64,000 bases of DNA, from contig NC_092363.1 of assembly GCF_030848805.1 (NCBI RefSeq), forward strand, positions 23,561,828-23,625,827. The letters are read 5' to 3'. The notes beneath the pieces are model-generated. The model saw only the letters and a program-made list of their open reading frames with translations. It was not told where the DNA came from and made no database searches. The DNA is from Temnothorax longispinosus. Taxonomy: Eukaryota > Arthropoda > Insecta > Hymenoptera > Formicidae. Positions 24,153-37,600 of the stretch are shown piece by piece. Positions within the stretch are counted from its first letter, which is position 1. Each line of letters opens with the position of its first letter. Both the position numbers and the translations under genes were made by a program.

Positions 24153-24280
24153 TAGGCTGTAGTCCATTTGAAGCTACAAATGCTTTGAAGCTTTCTTCTT
24201 TTTCTTCTTTTTTCTTTATGAAGGAAAGGAGAAGAAAAGTGTTTCGAAGCATTTGTAGTGTTAAGTGGACCGCAGCCTTA
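24153..24280. mobile_element. Short hairpin MITE
   Basis: About 128 bp with imperfect arms of about 34 bases: the left reads GGCTGTAGTCCATTTGAAGC then TACAAATGCTT, and the right is its inverse with a few changes (AAGCATTTGTAGTGTTAAGT). The centre is a TTC/CTT-rich tract. No coding capacity. Confidence 0.5.
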
Positions 24281-26103
24281 GTCTTACGAAAGTCTTTTCC
24301 CGCCTATTCTTTTAAGATAATTGTGATCTTAAAAATAGCATCTTCTTCAAATTAGTCTTATCTCTCTCTTTTTAAATTAATTAATCTACATATAATATTC
24401 CACGACCTTTTACATTAAGTAAAAGGTCGATAGCTCGAATTTACATAAAGTTAGGCATTTAAATGGAAGCAGTGAAAAGTTATGATATTTTATAAGTTTC
24501 TTCTATCAATTTATTGGATGATGTCATCGTCACTGAATAACATAATGTCCCTTGCTACTCTACTCCGAGGGCCGCAAGAACTAAAGTTATAAGGATTGAT
24601 AAGTTCATAAATTTAATCGCTTCAGTGGAAAGTACGGAAGACCGTAAAGTCAGAAGAATGACAGATGTAAAGTCTTTAAAAGGTGGAAATTCAGAGATCC
24701 GTAGGTTTTAAAGTGAAAACTCTCCCCGGCGGGAGAATAATCTCGCGGTGTGCCAGTCAACGTTCCCGTGCCCATTAAAAAAGGTACCAGACAGAAAATC
24801 GTTCCCCATATATCCGGCGGCCGCCACCCGCGCGATTCTCAAGCCGTCGCGCCGCCACCACCGCCGCCGTCGCGACGGCGAAAGGAGGGGGGCGCGAGAG
24901 GGGATACCAGTCCCCGTAGGAAGGGTGGGCATCGCCTCGCAGACGGGGGATGAAACGAGTCCCTCTGTTTGATCCGCAAACACTGTAATTGCCTGGAATA
25001 TTATATTAGGTACGCCGTTGCGGAGTACGCGAGGACGGGAGGAGAGTAGATGCGCGCCGCCGTGGAAAGCTGGTTAGGCCCCGAGGGGGGGCTGGCTGGA
25101 ACAAAGGGGAACGCCGGCACCCCCGAAGCCGGGAACGCGAGCCGGAACAATAATTTATTTTTGTCCTTCTCGTGGAGGGGAATGCGCTCTGGTCGTGGCA
25201 GGTACATATTAACCTTCGTCCTCGATTGCGGGTCACTCCCGTCTAAATGAGAAAAGAATTATACCGGCGAAACCAAGTCCAAAGCAACACGACGCAATTT
25301 TAACTCCATTCGAATAATGCCGCTGAATTATTCGGACCTTCGTGTAATTTGCAACTTGAAGTGTCTGTCTGCTTGTAACGTCGCTCTAACAATAAATGTA
25401 ATATGGAACCAGAAATCGCTTTTATATACAAAATACATTTTTTAGGAATTATTTAATACATGCAGACATTTACGATTTATATTCATTTTTTGCTTGCTTT
25501 AGAATTTTGTTACTTTTGAACTTTAAAACATTTGCCTTTATGTCCTTTCGAAGTTTTTGTTCTTTCATCTTTGAATTACTGGTTTATTTTTTTTTTAACG
25601 AATCCGTGAATATTCAGTTATTTTATTCAGGCTGCTCCGCGAGTTCTTCCTTCGTAATTTCGTCATTGCCGCGCCGCTAGAAGCGAGTATGATTTGCATA
25701 AATTGAAAGGCTGGCTTAGAATGATGAGCGTTGAAAGCGAGAGAGGAAGCGGGAGACGGCAGAGAGGATAATCGGGGGGGAGAAGAACGAGGCTCGCTCG
25801 CACGAATTGAAATCTCCGGAGATCGGCCTCGCTTTTACTCGGTTGCGTTTCCGCGCTCTGGTCTCATTCATCCGCGCGCGTCACCATCCGGGTTCATCCG
25901 CGAAAATTAGCGAAATTATCACTTATCTCGTTCTCCTCGCTGCTATGAACGTCGAATACTCGCGCGGATTAAACCGGCGCGGCGCTATCGTTACGCGTAA
26001 ATCTAGATGCGTTCTCTCGTTGATAATATTCGTAACGAGACAGAGAAGAGCCGACAAAATCAATTCTTGCGCGAAACTAAATTCAAAGTATTAAAATAAT
26101 GAT
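24281..26103. other. Gene-free stretch
   Basis: Includes a GC-rich pocket (24720-25240) with long but compositionally driven open frames on both strands. No exon, RNA gene or repeat is supported. Confidence 0.35.
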
Positions 26104-26359
26104 GCACGGAAAAAACGGTTTTGCTGATGAAGTATAAAAATTTAACTAGATACAGATTTGAAAATAATTTTGTTGCACCATTAAAATAATTATAGTAGAT
26201 TGCTGAAGTATGATGATATAATGCTGTAAAAAATTTTGACATTTTAGCAATAATTTTGAGTGTTCTACATAATTATTTTGATGGTGCAACAAAATTATTT
26301 TTAGATCTGCATCTAGCTAAGTTTTTGAATACTTCAGCAAAACCGTTCTTTCCGCGTGG
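26104..26359. mobile_element. Foldback MITE with about 95-bp arms
   Basis: Left arm GCACGGAAAAAACGGTTTTG through AATTTTGTTGCACCATTAAA; the reverse complement of the right arm reads CACGCGGAAAGAACGGTTTT through AATTTTGTTGCACCATCAAA. The arms are about 85-90% alike, with a loop of about 60 bases. Non-coding. Confidence 0.7.
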
Positions 26360-27227
26360 AGAATCGTGAATCGTTGAAGACGAAGCCTAATTGTGATTCA
26401 TTACGTAAACATACTATCGAATAAATACCATCAGGATAATTTATAAAAGATGTATATAAATATCGAGATTAAAATAATGCCAATATTTCAATGTTTTAGA
26501 TTTATTTCCTTTACCCTTATTAGATCGAACGAAACCCCGTTCGCGTACTTTCCCCGGCGCGTTACCGTGCCTTAGTATTTCCTTGGTAAATCCTTAGGAT
26601 TTGCACAATGACCGGGGAGAAGAGTACACAGGCGCTATTGCAAATAGGCGAATTGCCAATGGCGCGTTACGAAGTCCGACGAGGCCTGAAATCGCATTGT
26701 TGCACACGAAAAATCGATTGGCAGGCACAATTATATGCCGGCCTCTCATCGTTCCGCTGGCGCCAATGAAGAAAACCCGTCGCGCGCGCCGCGCCGCGCC
26801 GCGCGCCTTATTCCTTCGGTCCCGCGCGCGAAATCGTAATCACCGGCCGACCGGTTAATGGCGTTTACGTAAGTGCGTCTGTCGGCGATGTAAACACCGG
26901 CTTCTCATGCAAACATGCGGATTCGCTCGACGAGGCACGGACGAACCGGGCGTCGATAGCCGGGGAAAGCGGGAGAGAGAAGTGCAACGTCCGTCCTCGC
27001 TATAATAAAAGCCGTTAAAAAAGTTCAGTGAACTGATAACAGGCCCCTTCGAATATTCGCTACTAAATTTCCAATTTCCAATAGATAATTTATAATAATA
27101 TTACTCCGCTTTTTAAAAATGCATAAATGATTAAAAAATTCAAGTTTTCTTCAGGTTTCGAAAATCTAAAATAAAAAATCAGAACGTTCTCGTAAATTTC
27201 TCATGAATATTGTTGTAACATATTGAC

Positions 27228-27260
<33 letters not shown>

Positions 27261-27368
27261 ATTTTCCGGCCAACAGAGGATATCACTGATTATAAACTCG
27301 CGGTAATTCGGCCGTTTTGTAGCGCTTGGCCTTTATAGCCGCGATATCGTCCCAGACATGAGCGTCAT
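26360..27368. other. Gene-free stretch with an AAT microsatellite
   Basis: Holds an AAT/TAA run at 27231-27258 and a CGCGC-rich pocket near 26770-26840. No exon is supported. Confidence 0.4.
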
Positions 27369-28145
27369 TTAAGGTGATTGGGCCATGTACCATGTGAGTC
27401 AATATAAGGGCTAAATTTTATTTTAAGAAAAACCATTTTTATGGATGTATTCTAGACACTTGTATAATTACTGGTTTTATAATGTAACTTTTCATTCGAT
27501 TACGTATCAATTTATCTACTGATAAATGTAAACAGTTCAAGATTTGATTTCAGTTGACATTCGTACAAGAGAAATGTCGCGACATTGCATCTCTTCGATG
27601 TAGGCAGCTATCATGCCAGTGCCATGTGTTTGAGTGAGGTTATGTATTGTGTTTATGTTAAAAAATAATGGAAGGTAACAAACAATTTCGATAACGGGAG
27701 ATTTGCTTGCCAAAGAATAGTGCTGTGGAAAGAAAACACTACACGGCGCGGCGTTGCCACATGTTCACGTCGCGTACAGGTGATCGAAAGGCCGACAAGA
27801 AACGCGACGATTCATCAACTTTTGATTGAATTTTTGGCCTTATTACACGTCAACGTCGTTTTGTCTTATACTTAACAAGTGCTAGAAGAATCAAATAATG
27901 TTATTTTCAGTTTTTTGAACTTGTTTCTTTACAGACAGTGAGTGAAATTCTCGAAAAATGTATGTTTTCGGTACAATTTCCCATAAAACCTATTTAAAAT
28001 TGCCAACTTTGAGATTTAATATCTTAAAAACTAGACGTCAGATCTTCTCAAAATTGCAAATTTAAGCGTATTTAGGTTTTTTTTATAACATATATTTAAT
28101 TCGGATATTTTTCTTTAACATGCTCTGATGGCCCAATCACCTTAA
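27369..28145. mobile_element. TTAA-flanked inverted-repeat DNA element
   Basis: TTAA followed by GGTGATTGGGCCAT at the left; the exact inverse ATGGCCCAATCACC followed by TTAA at the right (28128-28145). The 18-base ends are perfect inverted copies including the TTAA. At 777 bp it has no long frame, so it is non-autonomous. TTAA targets are typical of piggyBac-type elements, but the terminal bases are not CCC, so the class is left open. Confidence 0.7.
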
Positions 28146-28998
28146 CCGCTGAAGACACACGGCCGGTGCATAGGTGATCGTCGAGATTGTAAGTCGTAGA
28201 GTATGCGCGATGTAAATCGCGGTGACCGTGGCCTGCCCGCGGGATCGATTAGCTCTGGCCTTAAAACAATGCTAAACATTTCGCTTAAGAATATAACGCG
28301 ATCCAGTACGCGCTGATCGATTTCTTTCCCCGGCGAACGGAAAGTTGTAAAGAGACATAAGAAACGCGCGAGCGGATCGAACGAGCGAGGAAATTACCAA
28401 GTCCACTCGCGTGATCGCCATAATTCCTCGGGGATGATCCGACCCCTGGAAAAGACGGCAACAGAAGGAAGATATTCGTCCGCGGGCCGAAATGTAGAAG
28501 TCGTGTTTGGATATGATTCCCCAAAGGCCCGGAGGGTGTTGTAAATAAAGAATGTAAGCGCGTCGGTATACAGTTATCGGAACAAACTGTGCAATACATT
28601 GCAGAAAATTGCAATTGACTTTATCAATCAAGCCCAGAAAGCTTCTATTTATGCCGGAGTCGATTAAACTGTCAATTTCTGAGTTTCTGTTTATTCATCT
28701 TTTTTGGTAAACGCGAGCTTAATTAACAATTAATTTTAACCTAGTCAAATATTTGTTATTATTGCTGATAATGAACTGAAAGCACAATTTCCTGCATCTA
28801 TAAAAAAAACGGCATTATTTTCAATATCGGAATTTATTTAGGATTGCGTTGATTGATGCAAATTCGAGTCACGAGAATACAGTAAAGAGCAACTTTCAAC
28901 GGTACGTTATTTAGAAGTTTACTTGCTTAGTATGCGCATAATTATTTTTGTTAAAACTAAAGCTTGCCCATTAGCCTTGTCCTCTGGGTTCTGTCGGG
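28146..28998. other. Gene-free stretch
   Basis: Overlapping minus-strand open frames at 28272-28631 have no matching splice context and mixed composition. Nothing is supported here. If the candidate gene at 28999-29371 is real, this includes its 3' UTR. Confidence 0.35.
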
Positions 28999-29210
28999 TC
29001 AACCATAGTTGATCAGGTGGGTCAACGTCGGGTACGACGTCACTATCGCGTGATTTACAGGACCGACATAGGTATTTGTTCCGGTGAACGTTCCCTTCAA
29101 CATATATCCGACCTTCCTTTGAAGGTGATCGCGGGTAAGGACAGCTCTGACAGCTTCTTTCAAGAGAGGCTCACTGACGCAACGTGGAAGCTTAAATAGA
29201 CCAGATGTAC
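28999..29210 (-). CDS. Candidate terminal exon of a small secreted protein
   Basis: On the minus strand CTCTTTTCAAATAG ends at 29211 and is followed by an open frame to TGA at 29001-28999. The peptide starts TSGLFKLPRCVSEPLLKEAV, continues RAVLTRDHLQRKVGYMLKGT and ends TLTHLINYG. Composition is balanced and codons prefer C/G in third position, unlike most open frames nearby. A strong donor (TTTTG|GTAAG) lies 102 bases upstream at 29313, in a phase that keeps the frame open. I do not recognise the family. The 71 residues hold one cysteine, a basic helix-like segment and no transmembrane stretch. It could be the C-terminus of a short secreted or peptide-precursor protein, or a decayed exon. Confidence 0.42.
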
Positions 29211-29312
29211 CTATTTGAAAAGAGAACAAATGACGTGTGTTAAGAAGCGGCTGGTGATTTTGACAAATCATTCTTGACACAATTTGAGAGACTTAAAAAC
29301 TTCTAATCTTAC

Positions 29313-29371
29313 CAAAAGCGGCATCGATTGTTACGAAGTTCTCTAATAACAGGAGAACAGGATAAATAACT
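29313..29371 (-). CDS. Candidate preceding exon (hydrophobic leader part)
   Basis: Spliced in frame to 29210-28999 across a 102-base intron, this 59-base piece would read VIYPVLLLLENFVTIDAAFG, which looks like the hydrophobic core and end of a signal peptide. An in-frame TAA lies directly upstream (29376-29374 on the minus strand), so the exon must begin at about 29371 after an AG with a weak pyrimidine tract. The initiating exon was not found. One candidate is an ATG at about 30000 on the minus strand ending in a GTGAGT donor near 29950, but its phase does not fit. Confidence 0.28.
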
Positions 29372-31368
29372 CTTTATCGAAATTCTTCCATTTAATTTTA
29401 CGTGGACTACATATTAATAGAAAGTTAATTTTCCCGGCTGTATTGCATTTAATGTCGAGCATTAGAAAGTGACGAAGAAAAAATTGGCCTTAAATTCCTT
29501 AGGAAATAATAGTCAGCTGAAAGTATAATATACGCACGATCTGATACGCGCTTTATAAATATTCTTTGTAATATCAGGAACGTGTGTCTGAATTCTCTCG
29601 TGTAATATTATTTGAGAGAGATGTATTGAGGTAGATGTAATTCTCTTTGATTTATATTCCAAATCTATGTACGTAGAAATATTTATGAAGCTTCTTGTTA
29701 ATGATAACGAAAACGTTGCAAAGTGTACTTTTCGCGTATGTGGAATCAAACAACGCTGCCTTGCTTAATTACTATTTAAACTTAATCATATATTTTATTC
29801 CATTATATCATACATATCACAATTAAATATTATACTTTGTTAAAATATTGTTCAAACGTATCACTAGATTAAATTCAAAATTTACATTGTAATATTCCCA
29901 CGATTGTCAATCGCATTCAAGATTCATTACAAAGGGAATCATAAGAACTCACTCCTGCGAGAACTCGGCGCACAATTGCAAACGCATTAAGTACCGCGTG
30001 CATTCCGGCGAAGCGCCTAGCCTCTCAGACTCTCAGGTAAGGCGCCGTTACAATTCCAGCGTCGCGATATATCATCGGATTACCGGGGCGTCACGGCGAG
30101 TTCGGGGTGTTGATTTGCCATTAGTCACTCGTGGACGTCGCGAGTGCCGCCGGGTCGATTCGCCGCAGCGCGATTTAGCACGATTCCCGCATAATTCGCA
30201 CAAACTCGTCGCGATAGCGATCTTCTTTGTTTGTTCGCTCTCCTCTCCAACACGCGCGCGACGCTGAAAGCACGCGCGGCTAATTAACCGCGCGGTGTAC
30301 TCCAACTTGACGGCGCGGTAGGAGAAAGCGGCCTCATCGAAATGAATCATTAACTTTAATCTTATACATATATAGAGAGACTCGATTTCTGAGTGCGCGT
30401 GTTGCACAAAGCATCGTAAACGGAAGGTAGTCGAGGTATCATAACGTATAGTCATAAAGAAACAGAATGCCGAATAATCGAATATTCGTATCGATTTTTA
30501 AATTTAAATAATCGTTCTTTTTTTGTTCAGCAAGAATTCTTGTTCGTAACCCTCGTTCTAACCCGGCAGCTCTTTAAAATATTTTATGAAACATACAGAG
30601 ATTCCAAATAAAGTCGTGTGTACTCCGCGTGACGTAAAAATGTTTTTTGATCCAGTAGAACTTGTGGTTCTTTTGGCAGTTCGGACAGAGATGAGGAATA
30701 TTTACGCGGCGTTCGTCAGGAGCATTATTATAGAAAGTTGCATCAAAAGGCTAGCGAAACTGCTAGCCGGAAGTACTTTAGACTCAGCCGAATGCACATC
30801 GAGGATCTGTTTTGAAGGCGGACACTAAGACTCCGAGACTTTTACTGTTATGACGTACCGTCGAGGATCACAGAGGTCACGCCTGGCGAGAGGTTCCCGA
30901 TTACGTCGTAAAAAAAAGCGCGGAGAGACGTCTGACCGGGGAAGAGAACCGCAACGACGTTCGAGTTTCGAATTCTTGCAAAATCCACGCAATCTTGCGA
31001 AAAAAAAACTGAACGTGTCTCATTGCATCCGATATCTTCTTCTTCTAATAATCACCGCTTTCGTATTTTTTGTTCCGGCTTTCAATTTTTTTTCTACATC
31101 GTACCGTTATGTGCATTATATGTGGAAATTAATCTACGCCCTTACGTAAATGTGCTGGTGTGTCGGTCGTTTGTGTAAACAGACTAGACCGCACGCGGTC
31201 TGCGCACGAAATGCGCGCTCTATTTTGTATTAAATAGCGGAAATTATACGTATGACGGAAAAGAAGATTTTAGAGATAGATTGTGTGATAAGCTTCGCCT
31301 CCACTTTTCCCGAACGAAAGATTTGCGGAATGGGCCTGAGAGATTACGTATACGATATCTCATGCTTG
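29372..31368. other. Gene-free stretch
   Basis: No supported exon. An open plus-strand frame at 30586-30828 lacks splice context. Positions 30000-30300 are CpG-rich. Confidence 0.35.
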
Positions 31369-31806
31369 CACAGTAAAAAAATTTGTGTTAAATATATCAT
31401 AAATCACAAGTCCCAAACGGTCCACTCAAATTTTTGTGTTAATTTAACATAATGTGAATATGTCAAATTATGACACAAATATTATGTCCATAATTTAACA
31501 CAAAATAAAGAAAAGTTTGATGATATGTGAACGAAGATTTTATGTACAACAGACATCTGTATAATGTTAAATATAAATGAAAAGGATATTTTTTTAACAA
31601 AACTACATTATTTTTATGTTAACCTTATGATTAAATATAAAATGTGTTATTTTAACATTTGATTTACTTAAATATGAATTTAACACAAAAAAATCAGGTA
31701 ACATAATCAAAATTAGTTAAATTAACACATAAGTATGTTACATTTTTAACACGAAAACTTTAACAAGGTCCATTTTTAACAAAAATACACAAAATTTTTT
31801 ATTGTG
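31369..31806. mobile_element. Short inverted-repeat element (CACAG family, copy 2)
   Basis: Ends CACAGTAAAAAAATTTGTGT and ACACAAAATTTTTTATTGTG are inverted partners. The interior is rich in TTAACACA and holds AAGTCCCAAACGGTCCACTC, the reverse complement of a block in the element at 1507-2026. The two copies are in opposite orientation. Non-coding. Confidence 0.65.
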
Positions 31807-32977
31807 TGAATATATAGCGAGATCTTGACAAAGTAAGCTCCAGCTCGAAATCTATTTCCGTGCTCGTGTTTCGTAATAAAAAATAGAATGTATAATGGGT
31901 AAGTCGTGTATATTATCGTCGATATTAACGGAATCAGGTAACAAAGTTAAATCGAATCTCGCGTGATACTACGTCCCGAATGAGACCGGCGCGGCGGTCC
32001 GTGGAAATGCAACGTCGCGTTACGACTCCACTCCACGTTGGAGGACGTAAACGGCCGTGGGAAAAAAGAATCGATGTCGACGCTATTTTCAAACGTGTCG
32101 TAAATCAATTGTAAACGAGACAAATCGTGAAAAGACTAAATAGCTGCATTTCGCGTGACGACGTCATTGAGAACCGAGATTTCATATAATCCGCGGCTCA
32201 TGCCGGCCATGGAAATTAATTCTCCCATTTATTTCTTTCTAAGCCGGGTAGTAATGCTGTATATGCATATGCATGCATTTAGATATCACGTATCCAATTC
32301 TCGTTACAAAACGCAATCCTTCTCCGATGCGGCTCCGGTGTGTCTCAACTTCTCCTATTAATATGTATATTTCGTATTATATATCATTAGTATATAATTA
32401 ATAGAACGCAATATTGTTTTGTATTATTATAACATTATTTTCCTTCATTACGTCATCATTGTATGGAATATTTTAAGCCCAGAAGATTTGGACGCTTTAT
32501 CTGCAAATTTGACACAATTCAGAGCCAATTTCCCATTGGCAAATATAGTGTCGTTTCCCTCGAAATTGACATTTATGTCAATAACAGAATTTTCTATTAT
32601 TACATTCCATTGTTTTTACTGATTTGGATCTTTCTGTTTTAAATAGAGAATTTTGACGACGTAAGAATGTGTGCGCAACGGAACAGATCCCGTTGCTCCG
32701 ATCTCAAATTCCCCAGACTGTTAAATTCCTCGTTTATTACGTCCACGTCCGTCGCGTGACCGTTGCGTGCCCACGAATGAAGTCTCCCGCGTAATTCCAG
32801 AGGCCATGGTACTTTCTGTGCGAGAGGTCGAGGGCTGCTCGATGAGGGACGCGCGGGCGCGCTTGCTCTCGCGCGAGGGTGAAAGGAGGATCGCGGAGGG
32901 ATCGATGCGCGGTTCGGCGAGATACCGCGTACCCTCAGACGACCCCTTGAGCCCGCTCCCTCTCTTCTTCTTCTTCT

Positions 32978-33008
<31 letters not shown>

Positions 33009-34006
33009 CTCTCATTCCTTGTTCCTTCCGTCTCTATAGCGAGCCCACTTTTCGGAGGCACGTCGCGCCCCCCTCCGCACCCTTCCGCCGGCTCTCACTT
33101 CGAGCCGCATCGCCGATGCCGCGCGTCGTCCGGAGGGACGAGGGAGAGAGACGGGGGGTAGTTTTATTGATCGCACATAACCACGCCTTTCACCCTCGCA
33201 CGCCACGCCCACGTTCCCGACGTCCGTTTCTCTCTTCCACCCGGAAGCTCGTGCGGTGCACCCTGGATGCATCGTTCCCCCCTCCCCCGCGCGCCCACCC
33301 ACCTCGCCGCGCCGCACCCTCCGCCCGACGCAGTTATGAAATTCACCCGGTGGCGTAATTCAGGCGCGTCACTACATTGACGATACCGTTACGGATCTGA
33401 TACACGCTCGCTCGCAAGATCGACGCTTGACCCCCGTGACATCAATACTTGACTTGTTTCGTTATTCGCTATTGTAAAATTTTTAAGAGGCAGTACGGTT
33501 TTAAAGCGTTTGAAAGCAAGGTGCAGATGACCGGAAGTTATAACGGAGGAACAAGATATGAAGTATAATATTTGCCAGATGATATTTCACAAGCATATAA
33601 ATAGAATATATAATTATAATTAATATATACCGCCAATTCTCTATAAAGACGGTCGCGTGTGTAGACCGATAAAATTAATTATTTAAATTGAAAGGATCGG
33701 TGATGTCCGGAAGTAACAATATGATGGATGAACCGTGTATTGGCTAATGCGCTATATGAATAATCAATAACTCAATTGCTTTCTTTTCTAGCCAATATCC
33801 ATGTATAGCATTCACGCAGCAACGATCGATTAAACTTTCTTCCGTCATTTTCTTTGTCCAATTTATTTTATAGTGTCGATCTCGTTAATTTCTTCATTCT
33901 TCATTGTTAGCTTTTCTTCTCTTTCCTCTTTCTCAGTGCGAAATCGATTGATGGAATGGTGACTATTATTGTCCTTCTTTGTTTACTGAACTAATAGATA
34001 AGAAAC
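31807..34006. other. Gene-free stretch with a GC-rich pocket and CT microsatellite
   Basis: Positions 32690-33350 are CpG-rich and interrupted by a CTT/CT tract (32961-33004). The arginine/proline-rich frames on both strands are composition shadows. No exon is supported. Confidence 0.35.
32961..33004. repeat. CTT / CT microsatellite
   Basis: Five to six CTT units pass directly into about 13 CT units. Confidence 0.85.
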
Positions 34007-34640
34007 TTACAAGGGGACAAACAACTCTTAAACCTTTAAATTTTACTAAATTTTTAATATGTAACAGTACACTTTTTATTCACTAATACAAAGCACAGTC
34101 CAATGCGCAATAGTTCATGAAATATTAATGTTTAAAATTTTTTTTTTTTTCGATATCAATGATAAATAAATCATGCGCTTATGCAAAGAAGTTGTATGTT
34201 GTATTCATAAAATGCACTTGGTGCAAATTAGTAATGCGTTTTAAATGTTTTTGTGACAGATATCATCCAAAAACGTGCACACATTATGACCATAATATTG
34301 ATAGTGCACAAAATTGAAAGTTCCGACATGGTTCCGACACCGAAAATTAATTGTCATGTAGTGTATTTTTGTTAAATTAATTGTGATATACTTCTTTGTA
34401 ATGTTATTATAAAATTCCATTTTTTCTATTTATAATACATTATAATTATAGTACATAAATAAACTTTATTTTGCAGAATTTTAAAACAATTACGCATACG
34501 AAAATTTTTTAACGTTAATATTTCATAAAATGTTGTTTAGACTGAGTTACTGTACCTTGTATTAGTGAATGGGGTGTATTATAAGTCGTATTAAAAAATT
34601 ACCAAAATTTAAGGCATCAAGGGCTAATTGTCCCCTTATT
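34007..34640. mobile_element. Inverted-repeat element with AAGGGGACAA ends
   Basis: About 630 bp. The left arm starts TTACAAGGGGACAA and continues through CTTTAAATTTTACTAAATTT and TTTTTATTCACTAATACAAA; the reverse complement of the right end has the same order of blocks (AATAAGGGGACAATTAG, CCTTAAATTTTGGTAATTTT, CCATTCACTAATACAAGG). Arms are about 150 bases and clearly diverged, so the element is old. No coding capacity. Confidence 0.6.
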
Positions 34641-37600
34641 AGTCCTGATAAGACAAAAGCCCGGGGATCGCGAGGCATTCTCCACGTCGCGGAACGGAGC
34701 TGGCGATCGCCACAGCACGCTTCCTGCCGGTTTCCACGTCAGCGCCAGCGGATACACATTGGATAACGCGCGCGCGGGGCTATATATAAAAAGTCGCGTG
34801 TGCTATTTATACAGCGTAGTGAAACTTCAAACGTTGTCGAAGTTACGCCATACGTATAAGTCGCCGTCCGAAGGAATCGGTTACACGCGTCACCCTTTTG
34901 TAATTGATGCCGGCCGCGTCTATTTTTGCCGGCGTCGTGCCATTTTCCCACGCAAGGTGTCATCCGCGCGATCGAATCTCATCCCTTCGATCCCAACTCT
35001 TTCTCAATCGCCATTAAATCACACGTTTCGCTTTCCTCCTTTTACCAAACGCAATTTGCCAGAACTTCCCAATGTCTATTTCCTGACACAATTTCTGTTT
35101 CTCACGAAATATATCAAGTTTCTTTTTTCTTCATTATAGTCGTCACCGTTCTCTCGGCTTATTCGAATCGACTTTAGTTGAAAAAGATAAAACGTGGAAT
35201 ATTCCGCGCGATATATGTGGGACATTATAATAATAAAGCACCGACAGAACTCGGTATCGTCCGTTCGATCTCGTGCCGCGAGATATACGACAGGAAAGCG
35301 TCTATTAATGGCACTTGTCCGATGACGATAAGATAATTTCGACGGCCGTTCCATTAGTCACAGGTGCAAATGATTCCTCGCGCACAGCCTCCGGCACGTA
35401 TACGCTTTTTGCCCCGTGTCACGTGGAATAATCTCCGTCAACGTCAAAGCCGCGTAAATCTATCCTGGCGCTATCGCACGCGCTATCGGAGTATTCCAAG
35501 TCAAATTATTCTTGAAGCGTGGTAAGTGCGCGGCACTCCGCGAGAATACCGGTCTCTATCGAGGCAGAAATCGATCGGCGATCATAACTTATGCAATGCG
35601 CGCGCCCGTGATCTTCCATCGGTCGCTTGTCCCGGAGAGTAGGTCGTCGGTATTAATACCCCAACAAGTCGTTTCTGCGGCGTATATCACGCTAATTGCC
35701 CGATACGAATTCGTGAATGTAAATAACTCACGAGGGTCGGGGTAATCATCCGATCGATATTCCAGCTTGAATCGGCGATCAGCGCGTCACGCGCACGTGG
35801 ATACGTAGATCTCATTCCTTTTTACGATATCTCTATCTTAAAAAAGGTTTTGCGACTGTGACGTCAAATCTATATAAAATTCAAATAACTTCATTTTAAT
35901 TTCATTGTCAATTTCCATAATCGCAATTCGGTATCGATATGTTTAAGCATTAATGAAACATTCTGAAGACTCCTAATCGTTTCTCCTCGAGTCAAGGATA
36001 GACGGAGGCATTATTTCATTTGCGGGTCGTTGTGTCGAAGAGGCCACTGAATCGAGTTTTCCAATCGTCACTATCTCTCTCATCAGGCCTCTTTGTTTGC
36101 GATCAATTATCGTGTGCTTTCACTGATCGATCTTCGCGAATCGACGTCCTCGTCGGAGAAAGTCACGCCAAAGTCTTAGAATTGGTAAATAGTCGTCTCC
36201 TGCGTGCCGAGGCTTCTCCTAATATGAACAAATACAAGCGAATACAAAAAATCATTCGTTATACTATATTGTTTACCTGTGTGATCCAAAAAAATTAATA
36301 AAAAAGAAATACACTAACAATATATTTTAGTATATTTTTTGTTTTTACATATTTGTATATGTACGTAAATTTAAGTTATAAAAAATTAAAAAATCCATTA
36401 TCATTATCCACACTAATATAAATTATATTAATTAAATTACATATATTTATAATAAATTATAAATTATATTAATATAAAAGATATTACCCTAACAGCAATA
36501 ATATCATGTCTCTATATCTATAGAATATAATAAGGTTATGTACTTAATATACTGAGAACATCCTTATAATATTTTATACTTTACGATATCCTCTGAACAA
36601 TCTCAGAATATACATTTGTTGTTAGGGTAAAATTCTGAAATGAAAAATTTAAGGAATATACACGTATCTAGATGTCTTAAATTAGCTGTCGCGACAATCT
36701 CGATATCAAAAGGGCTTAGCTGCAAATAGCGTCGATGAAGAGAAGCCGAAGACGCCTTCTCTCAGGTAACACCGACTAGAGTCAGGTTCCCGACGTAATA
36801 CCACGGCAAATCCGCGTGATCCTTCTAGTTTACGGTGAGATTCGGGGGACATAAATGAAATCTCGCGAAACTTGTATCCGCCGACGGTGACGGCACTTCG
36901 TCGCGAGGTCGCGCGCAACAATGCAAACTTAACGTCCAATCTGCTCCGTGCATGTCGATGAAACTATCTTTTCCTCGTGCCGTCGCGTGGGAGCGCCTTT
37001 TAAGGTTTGACACGTAGGTGCGAATGTCGCGCTCAAACAATCACTCGAAAGCTGTTGGCGGATTTTATTGCCGTATACTAGGCCTTGACTAGCCCCTATC
37101 TCCTGTGATTAACCGTACATATGTACGTATTATTACACACGCTGTGATTGTAATAAACCGATAGAATGAAACCGATGTGCGTGAAAATTGATATAGAGGT
37201 ATCAAACAAGTAAGAATATCGGTTCCACTGCATTTGTCTTTGATGTACCCAAAAGATATATAAAATTATTGAAATATGAAAAAATAACAAGTAACAAGTA
37301 AAAAGGGGCTTTGAGAGTACAACGTGGTTGAGGGTACATAAGTTAATATTATATCGATCTTTAATAGCTAATTAGATACATAATTATACATCGCATGGAT
37401 GAGGATGGTTCAAAGCAGAGTCGAAAAGCCCGATGTACAATTATGCATCCAAATTATTACAGGTCGATATAAGATCAACTTACGCACTGTTAACCGCGTT
37501 GTATTCTCAAAAGCTCTTTTTACTTGTTACTCGTTAATTCATTATCGAGAGTCCCTCTATAGTTATTTATCCATTTATCGAAAAAGTAACATTGTAAGAC

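Noticed and set aside
32639..33358. Arg/Pro-rich frames on both strands
   Set aside because: Composition artefacts of a CpG-rich pocket with CT repeats; no splice-supported exon.
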